Shown piece by piece: positions 57,455 to 64,000 of a stretch of 64,000 bases of DNA. Made by a program: the position numbers and the translations under genes. The DNA comes from Grammothele lineata (lineage: Eukaryota; Basidiomycota; Agaricomycetes; Polyporales; Polyporaceae). Below the pieces are notes generated by a model. That model saw only the letters and a list, made by a program, of their open reading frames with translations, did no database searches and had not been told where the DNA came from. Position 1 is the first letter of the stretch; the number at the start of each line of letters is the position of its first letter. The stretch covers positions 62,001 through 126,000 of the forward strand of contig NDFF03000394.1 in NCBI GenBank assembly GCA_002150815.3. Direction: 5' to 3'.

Positions 57455-59161
57455 ATGGTCCTATCGAAGGGAGCCAACGGAGGAACGGCGAGGGTGACGG
57501 CATCGGGTAGCCCGCAGGGCGCCCGCGCCTCGCCCGCGCTGGCACCCGCCGGACACCGCAGCAGGAGCTCGATAGAGAAGCTCTCGCTGAAGACGTCGGC
57601 AGAACTGTTTGAGGATGCAAGGAAGACGATTGCGGACAGCGACACGGCGACTGAGTTCCTCCGCGCGCGCAGGCTGGTGCCAGAAGAAGACACACCGTCA
57701 GCTGAGGGTCTCCTAACGGGCCTCCTGCACTTTGCGGAAGCCACCCCCGCCGCCCAGCTCGCCTCGAAAGGTCTCGTCGCCTTCGCTTACTATGCCCGGG
57801 CGGTCCTCCAAGACAAGGCTACGGTGCTGCTGGCTCGGACGGTTGCGGAGAACGTCGAGGGAGTAGTGGGCATCCGGCTGGACGGCTATGCGGAGGAGAT
57901 GCGGGAGAGTGTGCGCAAGGTGACGGGAGGTCTGGGTGAGGCAAGGGAGGAGGTCGCGGAGAGCGCGAAGCGCATCGGGGAGGTTTGCGAGAGGCTGGAG
58001 GCTGCGGAGAGGGTCATGAGCGAGATGCAGGCCTCTATGAGGGCCACAGGTACGCTCCCGTCGCCCGCTCAGCCGCTGACCTCCTATGCTGCGAAGGCTC
58101 AGCTCCCGGCAAGACTCGGAGACCAGGTGGAACGGAAACGGCGCCAGGTATGTGTCCGCGGGGCTGAGCTGAGAGACGGGCAGGGTCGCTGGATTCCGGA
58201 GAAGGCTGCGCTGCAGAAGGCTGCGCTGGCCCTCGACATGATGCGGGAAGATGGGATAACCATCCCGGACGACATTGTCTTCAAGGCGGCCACGTATCTA
58301 CCAAAGGGCGACGCAATTTTCGAGCTCAACACCCAGCAGGCGGCCGACTGGCTGCGGGAAGAGAGGGTAGAGCGCGCTTTTGCACGGAAAATGGGAGGCG
58401 AGGCGAAGCTGGTGCCGAGGGTATGCAAGGTGGTGGCAGAAATGGTGCCAGTCTCCCTCGATCCGGCTCGGGCTGAGGTGCGCAGGGCTCTGGAGGCAGC
58501 TCATGAGCTCCCGGTGGGGTGCATTGTGGAGATGAGCTGGCTAAAGAGTCCTGCGCGCCGCAGACCGGGGCAGACGGTCGCCTTCCTCGGTATTTCGATC
58601 AAGGGCGAAACGGAGGCGAATAAGGCGATCCGCGGAATGACGATCGAGGGTAGGCGTGTCCGCGTGAGGCGCGACGCGAACGACCCGGTTCGCTGCCTCA
58701 AGTGCCAGAGCTACAGCGGACACATGGCAAAGGACTGCCCTCAAAATCATGACACATGTGCTAACTGCAGCGAGAACCATAGGACCGCCGAATGCGAGCT
58801 CCGGGACCGCGCCAGCTTCAGGTGTGTCAACTGCAGCACTGACGGCCATGCAGCATGGGATCGCGAGTGCCCAGCCTTCAAGACTCAGGTGCGTCGCGAG
58901 TCCTCGAAGCGGGCTGACAATGGTTTCCGCTTTTTCGTCACGGAGGATCCGGCCACGTGGGAACGACAGGAGGACGAGTGGGAGAGCTGGGGCTCTCCAC
59001 CTCCAGTACTTTGGGACCAATTCAGGCCAGCCTTCGAGCGGGCGGACGCGACTCCCGGGAGCACCCAACGGCTGAGGCAGACACAGCTTTCGCATTTTGT
59101 CCAGGTGTCCCGCAAGCGAACGACGGCGAACTCGGAAGGCGGCGGTGCGGGTGAGTCATGA
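57455..59161 (+). CDS. LINE ORF1: RNA-binding protein with three zinc knuckles
   Basis: ORF1 has 568 codons, from ATG 57455 to TGA 59159-59161. The N-terminus is Ser/Ala-rich. Residues of about 120-195 are a charged helical, probably coiled-coil, region (YAEEMRESVRKVTGGLGE, then SAKRIGEVCERLEAAERV). The middle has an alpha/beta region around DMMREDGITIPDDIVF. Near residues 410-475 three zinc knuckles follow each other: CLKCQSYSGHMAKDC, CANCSENHRTAEC and CVNCSTDGHAAWDREC. The last has the WDREC form common in LINE ORF1 proteins. The protein should bind element RNA and package it with ORF2 protein. Its stop overlaps the ORF2 start as ATGA. Confidence 0.92.
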   Translation: MVLSKGANGGTARVTASGSPQGARASPALAPAGHRSRSSIEKLSLKTSAELFEDARKTIADSDTATEFLRARRLVPEEDTPSAEGLLTGLLHFAEATPAAQLASKGLVAFAYYARAVLQDKATVLLARTVAENVEGVVGIRLDGYAEEMRESVRKVTGGLGEAREEVAESAKRIGEVCERLEAAERVMSEMQASMRATGTLPSPAQPLTSYAAKAQLPARLGDQVERKRRQVCVRGAELRDGQGRWIPEKAALQKAALALDMMREDGITIPDDIVFKAATYLPKGDAIFELNTQQAADWLREERVERAFARKMGGEAKLVPRVCKVVAEMVPVSLDPARAEVRRALEAAHELPVGCIVEMSWLKSPARRRPGQTVAFLGISIKGETEANKAIRGMTIEGRRVRVRRDANDPVRCLKCQSYSGHMAKDCPQNHDTCANCSENHRTAECELRDRASFRCVNCSTDGHAAWDRECPAFKTQVRRESSKRADNGFRFFVTEDPATWERQEDEWESWGSPPPVLWDQFRPAFERADATPGSTQRLRQTQLSHFVQVSRKRTTANSEGGGAGES

Positions 59162-62100
59162 GTGAGGATCTTTCGCTGATCCGGATATGGCAGCAGAATG
59201 TCAACAAGTCGCTGGATGCACAACTCGACCTATTGCACTCAGCGACACCCGACAACTTCGATATACTGGCCATTCAAGAACCGTACTTAGATCACCTCCA
59301 CAACACGAGAGCCACACCCGGATGGACCGTGGTCTACCCCGCCGTGCCGGACAGGGAGCGCAGCGGGCGTGTCCGATCGGTCCTGCTGGTAAGCACCAGA
59401 CTCTCGACTAACGCCTTCCACACCATCAGAATCCCGTCTCCGGACGTAACGGCCATCACTATTAAGTCGAACACAGCCGACATCCACCTCTTCAACCTCT
59501 ACCTCGATCAAGCCTTCGACCATGCCCTCCACGCCACCGCGCGAGCGACGAGAAAGCTACCCGCGCCAGACGGCCGCTCTCAGCACGTCGTCTGGCTAGG
59601 GGACTTCAACCGCCACTCACCGCAGTGGGACGAAGAGCGCAACGGGCATCTCTTTACTAACAACAATCTCGCTAAGGCGCAGGTGCTACTAAATTATGTT
59701 GCAGACTTTGGACTTCAGATGGCGCTCCCGCAAGGGGTAGCTACTCTTGAAGCGACACGCACACGGAATGAAACTCGGCCCGACAACGTCTTCTGCTCGG
59801 AGGACCTCATGGAGCAGCTGCACAGCTGCAGGGTGGAGCTGCACCGGCGGCCAATTAAGACTGACCATTATCCGATCCTCACCACCTTTGCAGTGCCAGT
59901 CGAAGCCTCGCAGGAGGCGCCTCGGCATAATTTCCGGGACGTTGACTGGGGAGATTTCGAGGAACATCTGAAGGCGAAGCTGAGCATAGCGGACATCGCT
60001 TCTGAGATCGACTCTGCTGACGTCTTTGACTCCACGTTACGGGCGCTGATGCAGGCTCTTCAGGAAACCATAGAGGCGAAGGTTCCGAAGACAGCACCAG
60101 CGCCCTTCGCTAAGCGCTGGTGGTCAAAAGAGCTAGGCAAGATGCGCGCAGAGAAGGAGCGGCTCGGGCGGCTGGCACACCGGCATAAGGGAGATAGTGC
60201 ACACCCGATTCACGCTGAGTACCGCAAATATCGCAACCGCTATGCTGACCACATTCGAGCAGCCAAAAAAGATCACTGGCAGGCGTGGCTAGACTCGGTC
60301 GATGGTAAGGCGATCTGGTCGGCGCACAAGTTCGTGAAGTATGGCCCGACAGATGGTGGGCGCACCAGGGTGCCGCCGATAAACGTCGTTCGGGACGGGC
60401 GGACAACGGTGCTCACAAGTAATGCTGACAAGGGAGCGGAGTTTCATAGGATATTCTTCCTCCCTCCCGGGGAGGTGCCGGCTCCCTCCACAGATTACCC
60501 ACCCCCGAAGTTCTCGTTCAAGCCGGTCTCCGACGAGCAAGTGCGACGGGCAATTGAGGGCCTCCGCGCATTCAAGGTCCCAGGCCCGGACGGCATTCCG
60601 AATGAGGTATACAAGCATTGCGTCGGAACACTCACACCTATACTAGGCCGTTTATTCAGGGCAACCTTCACTCTCGGGTACTACCCTGAGGAGTGGAAGA
60701 TCTCGGACACGGTAGTATTAAAAAAGCCAGGGAAGGCAGACTACACGGTAGCCAAAGCATGGAGGCCAGTAGCTCTATTGAGCTGCATGTCGAAAATCCT
60801 CTCGCGGTGCGTAGCTGATGTTCTGACGTATGAGGCTGAGAAGCGGTCCATGCTCGCAAACTACCAGTTTGGAGGGCGCGCAGGCCGCACTACGACAGAC
60901 TCGATACACCTGGTCACCAAGACGGTCAAGGACGCATGGTGGGTGCACAAGGTGGCTTCGATTCTCTTCTTGGATATCAAGTCGGCGTTCCCAGCAGCTA
61001 CCCCGGAAAGGCTCTTCCACAACCTTCGGATGCGGGGAGTCCCGAACGAGTACATTGTCTGGCTGCGGGAGAAGCTGAGTGGTCGGCACACCCGCATAAA
61101 GTTTGACGACTTTGTTTCAGAACTTTTCGAGATCGCCAGCGGGATTGATCAAGGCTGCCCGCTCTCGGTCATACTCTACGCCTTCTTTAACTCTGATCTG
61201 ATTGACAGTGCAGACCCGAGGAAAGGAGTCACGGCGGTTGGCTCGATGGATGATGTGGCGCTGGTCGTCACAGCGAAGACCTTTCCGGAAGTCCACACGA
61301 AGATTAGGCAGTTCATGGAGCGTGAGGGGGGTGCTTTCGAGTGGGCGGTAACCCACAACTCTTTCTTCTCACTTGATAAATTTGGACTGCTGAACTGCAA
61401 GCGCAAGGCGACGGGGCTGGGCCCGGCGTTACTGCTAACTGACAGGGGTACAACCACTCGGATTGAGCCTACTGATCATCATCGCTTTTTAGGGGTTCTC
61501 CTGGACCATCGGCTAAGCTTCCGACAGCAGATATCATCGGTTCTTGCAAAGGGCCAGGCCTGGGTGGCCCTCCTTCGGCGGCTGGCAAAGATGCGGTATG
61601 GGCTAACCTTAGGAATCATCCGTAGGCTCTACCTCGCAGTGGCGGTCCCGGCCATGCTCTACGCGGTTGACACGTACATCACTCCCATTCGGGTGCGGCC
61701 GGGCAACAAACGTCGTACGGGGTCGATAGGTGCCGTGCGGAAGCTGGCCACAGTGCAGCGGCAGGCGCTTCTACTAATGACGGGTGGCCTGCGCTCGACA
61801 GCCACGGACATGATGGAGGCGCACGCTGACATTCTGCCGTTTGACCTATTGATTGACAAAATTTGCTGCAGGGCAGTAGTGCGACTGTGCACCATCCCGA
61901 AGGCCCATCCCCTGACACCCCATGTGCACAAGGCCTCTCGATACGTAAAGCATCACCGGTCAGCCCTACACGAGCTCTTTTATGTGTACCGGGACTTCGT
62001 CTCAGTCAAAGGAACGGAGACGGTCACGCACACGCGGCTGCCACCGCGCTGGCGCCCGCGTCATAGGACAAGCATAGCCTCCAGCAAGGAGGCGGCGCTG

Positions 62101-63114
62101 CGTGATGAGAGGCGATGGGTGAGGCGGGAAGGCATCCGAGTCTACTCGGACGGGTCGGATGTGGATGGAGGAGTCGGTGCGGCGGCAGTGCTATACAGGG
62201 ACGGGCAGAGGCGACCGCGGGTCCTTCGCTACCACTTGGGACCTTCTGACAGACACACGGTGGCGGAGGCGGAGACGGTAGGCACCATTCTGGCAGCGCA
62301 TCTACTGACCACGGAGCAGCAGGGGACGGTGGGGCACTGCTCCATCGCACTTGACAACAAGCCGATAGTGCAGGCATCCAGGAAGAGTGCTGCCGGACCA
62401 GGGCGCTACCTCACGGACATCTTTCACAGCGGGCTCGTCAAGGCGAGGAACACCCACCCATCTCTCAAACTCACACTGTGGTGGGTGCCAGGGCACAGGG
62501 GAATCAAGGGTAACGAGAAGGCGGACAAGGAAGCAAAGAAGGCGGCCGCAGGTGACAGCAGCAGGCGGATGGACCTCCCGGCGGCTCTGCGCCGCCGGGC
62601 ACTCCCGCTGAGTGCATCCAAAGCGCGCCAGAAGCACCTGCAATACCTGAAGGCGGAGGCATCGAAGCGCTGGCGGTCATCCCGGAGGGGAGCCAGGCTA
62701 TACGACATCGATAAGTCCTTGCCCTCTAACAAGTTTACTAAACTCGTGTCAGGGATCCCGCGGCGCCATGCCACGCTGCTTTTCCAGCTACGGTCCGGGC
62801 ACAGCCCACTCTTTGTGCATCTAGGCAAGATAGGGACAGTGAACACGCGGCAATGCCCGACATGCGGCGGGGAGACGGAGACGGCAGCGCACTTCCTGCT
62901 GCGCTGCCCGAGCTACTCGTTGGCTCGCGCGGTCCACTTTGCGCCCCTGGCGCGGGACAAGCGGAACTTGCAGTCGCTGCTAGGGGACAAGGAGGCGCTT
63001 CGGCCGCTCTTCAAGTATATCGAGGCCACCGGTCGTTTCAGGAGCACTCATGGATCGGTGGAGCCGAGGTTCGCGGACGAGGGGGAGGGCAGGGGATCGC
63101 GGGATAAGGCCTGA
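59158..63114 (+). CDS. LINE ORF2: APE endonuclease, reverse transcriptase and RNase H
   Basis: ORF2 has 1318 codons. Residues 1-240 are the apurinic-type endonuclease, with IWQQNVNKSLDAQ, LAIQEPYLD (catalytic Glu), VWLGDFNRHSPQWDEE and IKTDHYPIL (catalytic Asp-His). The reverse transcriptase, about 440-760, has KAWRPVALLSCMSKI, YQFGGRAGRTTTDSI, motif A FLDIKSAFPAA, motif B GIDQGCPLSVILYAFF, and motif C GSMDDVALV, in which Ser-Met replaces the usual Tyr/Phe-Ala/Val before the two Asp. RNase H, about 995-1130, has VYSDGSDVDGG, AEAETVGTILAAH, ALDNKPIVQA and WWVPGHRGIKGNEKADKEA, with the D-E-D-D set complete. A terminal CPTCGGETETAAHFLLRC motif follows. The protein nicks target DNA and copies element RNA into it. 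Confidence 0.95.
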   Translation: MSEDLSLIRIWQQNVNKSLDAQLDLLHSATPDNFDILAIQEPYLDHLHNTRATPGWTVVYPAVPDRERSGRVRSVLLVSTRLSTNAFHTIRIPSPDVTAITIKSNTADIHLFNLYLDQAFDHALHATARATRKLPAPDGRSQHVVWLGDFNRHSPQWDEERNGHLFTNNNLAKAQVLLNYVADFGLQMALPQGVATLEATRTRNETRPDNVFCSEDLMEQLHSCRVELHRRPIKTDHYPILTTFAVPVEASQEAPRHNFRDVDWGDFEEHLKAKLSIADIASEIDSADVFDSTLRALMQALQETIEAKVPKTAPAPFAKRWWSKELGKMRAEKERLGRLAHRHKGDSAHPIHAEYRKYRNRYADHIRAAKKDHWQAWLDSVDGKAIWSAHKFVKYGPTDGGRTRVPPINVVRDGRTTVLTSNADKGAEFHRIFFLPPGEVPAPSTDYPPPKFSFKPVSDEQVRRAIEGLRAFKVPGPDGIPNEVYKHCVGTLTPILGRLFRATFTLGYYPEEWKISDTVVLKKPGKADYTVAKAWRPVALLSCMSKILSRCVADVLTYEAEKRSMLANYQFGGRAGRTTTDSIHLVTKTVKDAWWVHKVASILFLDIKSAFPAATPERLFHNLRMRGVPNEYIVWLREKLSGRHTRIKFDDFVSELFEIASGIDQGCPLSVILYAFFNSDLIDSADPRKGVTAVGSMDDVALVVTAKTFPEVHTKIRQFMEREGGAFEWAVTHNSFFSLDKFGLLNCKRKATGLGPALLLTDRGTTTRIEPTDHHRFLGVLLDHRLSFRQQISSVLAKGQAWVALLRRLAKMRYGLTLGIIRRLYLAVAVPAMLYAVDTYITPIRVRPGNKRRTGSIGAVRKLATVQRQALLLMTGGLRSTATDMMEAHADILPFDLLIDKICCRAVVRLCTIPKAHPLTPHVHKASRYVKHHRSALHELFYVYRDFVSVKGTETVTHTRLPPRWRPRHRTSIASSKEAALRDERRWVRREGIRVYSDGSDVDGGVGAAAVLYRDGQRRPRVLRYHLGPSDRHTVAEAETVGTILAAHLLTTEQQGTVGHCSIALDNKPIVQASRKSAAGPGRYLTDIFHSGLVKARNTHPSLKLTLWWVPGHRGIKGNEKADKEAKKAAAGDSSRRMDLPAALRRRALPLSASKARQKHLQYLKAEASKRWRSSRRGARLYDIDKSLPSNKFTKLVSGIPRRHATLLFQLRSGHSPLFVHLGKIGTVNTRQCPTCGGETETAAHFLLRCPSYSLARAVHFAPLARDKRNLQSLLGDKEALRPLFKYIEATGRFRSTHGSVEPRFADEGEGRGSRDKA

Positions 63115-63765
63115 CGCGCTAAGTTTACAACTACTCACCCGGCGATGGAGACTGACATCTTTATGTGCGCGACGCGCTTTTTCGAGGGCGCGTTCACCAG
63201 TGAAGCATGCCATCGCGAGCTCGGAACAGCGGCGGGAGACGACTCGGAGGCGGGACTTTTCCTCTTCTGGAGCGCCAGCGCCGGGACGGGCGGGTGCTCG
63301 AGTGCTGCGCACGAGACGGGGGGGCCTCGGGAGCGGGGGAGTTCTGACGGGCGGCGGGGACACTGCCGCTCGTACCCCTGACCGTGAAAAGAGGCAATGA
63401 CCCAGGGCGCAATCGACCCGGAGAGCGCGGCAGGTTTATAACCCGTGGCCCTACCTTAGATGATCGGAGGTCCACCCGGCTCGCGCGCAGCACTCTTTTT
63501 CCCTCCTTCTCTTTCGCTACAATACAGCTACTTATTGCCTACCCTACTCACCACTTAACTACGCACACAGGGCACACACCACTTCTACGCACACCATACG
63601 GCCATACGGGTACTGCCCCCGAGCCCTCTCTACTTTACACTGGTCCCTCGGGACACCCTTGATTTGTTGAGCACTGGGTAGTACATGCGGAATACGGGGC
63701 GACGGAACGGTAGTGTAGGACGCCTACCATAGGGCACGGCCCTCGAGGGCGTAAAACGAGGAATC
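63115..63765 (+). other. LINE 3' UTR with 5S rRNA-like blocks
   Basis: No ORF of note lies here. Between 63598 and 63702 the blocks ACGGCCATA, GTTGAGCAC, GTAGTAC and GGAAT...GGGG occur in the order and at roughly the spacing of the start, box A, box C region and 3' arm of fungal 5S rRNA. The stretch between the first two blocks does not resemble 5S. The comparison is from knowledge of 5S rRNA, not from an alignment. Confidence 0.4.
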
Positions 63766-63786
63766 AAAAAAAAAAAAAAAAAAAAA
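63766..63786 (+). repeat. Poly(A) tail of the LINE
   Basis: There are 21 consecutive A residues, followed at once by the second copy of the target-site duplication. An uninterrupted tail suggests a young insertion. Confidence 0.9.
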
Positions 63787-63796
63787 GCATCCCGGT
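63786..63796 (+). repeat. 3' target-site duplication of the LINE
   Basis: This is an exact second copy of AGCATCCCGGT at 57297-57307. The first A may belong to the tail, making the duplication 10 or 11 bp. Confidence 0.8.
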
Positions 63797-64000
63797 CGTT
63801 TCGTCTATTGCAGACTCGGCCGACTTCAATTGGCAATACACCTTCCATACCCGACGGCCTCCCTGTCAAGTTTGTTTGGCATGGCCGTGCAGCTCTCGAC
63901 TCACCGGCTTTTAGTCTTCGGGCGGGCGATCCGTCCGCGGTCACACGGGTATAGATAGCTAATTGGTAGAACCATCACATCCACCACAAATCGTTCGCGT
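63797..64000. other. Host DNA right of the LINE
   Basis: The last 200 bases hold no gene or RNA that I can recognise. Confidence 0.4.

Larger units (their letters stand above)
57308..63786 (+). mobile_element. Apparently intact non-LTR retrotransposon (LINE, Tad1-like)
   Basis: The element is about 6.5 kb, flanked by an 11-bp target-site duplication and ending in 21 A residues. It has a 147-base 5' UTR, ORF1 (57455-59161), ORF2 (59158-63114) and a 3' UTR of about 650 bases. Both ORFs are uninterrupted by stops or shifts and all expected catalytic residues are visible, so this copy may be recent and possibly active. The order ORF1 with zinc knuckles, then endonuclease, reverse transcriptase, RNase H and a terminal Cys/His motif fits the Tad1/I-type LINEs of fungi. 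The clade is inferred, not tested. Confidence 0.93.

Overview
The window is nuclear DNA of a filamentous basidiomycete, most likely an Agaricomycete of the polypore type. The evidence is GC-rich sequence, genes broken by many short introns of about 50-65 nt with GT...AG ends, and an N-terminally targeted methylcitrate dehydratase, Zn2Cys6 regulator and Pcl-type cyclin that all read as fungal. I could run no searches, so the species is not identified and all family calls rest on motif recognition.

Left part (1-30.6 kb) is gene-dense. It begins with the 3' end of an unknown Ser-rich gene. Next come a membrane-anchored pepsin-type aspartic protease (1842-3626) and the chromatin remodeler CHD1 (5217-10552). 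A minus-strand run follows: a DUF1771/Smr-like membrane protein whose Smr end is out of frame, the splicing factor SLU7, an intron-containing tRNA-Leu(UAG), a MAP kinase kinase of the cell-wall-integrity (Mkk1/2) type, a low-complexity protein of unknown function, and RNase H2 subunit B. A plus-strand Taspase1-like threonine protease diverges from the RNase H2B gene. TFIIH subunit TFB4 and SNAPc subunit 3 (both minus) come next, and SNAPC3 is head-to-head with a mitochondrial 2-methylcitrate dehydratase. Most of these genes serve nuclear nucleic-acid metabolism: remodeling, splicing, RNA:DNA hybrid repair and basal transcription.

Right part (30.6-64 kb) is gene-poor. Two stretches of about 8.6 kb and 10 kb contain no gene I can support. 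They flank a many-exon Zn2Cys6 transcription factor (39176-42651). A Pcl/Pho80-type cyclin gene (52845-54963) follows, with a 54-codon upstream ORF in its leader. The window ends with an apparently intact non-LTR retrotransposon (about 57308-63786). It has ORF1 with zinc knuckles, ORF2 with endonuclease, reverse transcriptase and RNase H, an ATGA stop/start overlap between the two, a 21-nt poly(A) tail and a 10-11 bp target-site duplication.

The most unusual signal is in that element. Its 3' UTR, just upstream of poly(A), carries ordered sequence blocks resembling 5S rRNA, and its insertion site also carries 5S-like words. This suggests a LINE that uses a 5S-derived tail or targets 5S-like DNA.
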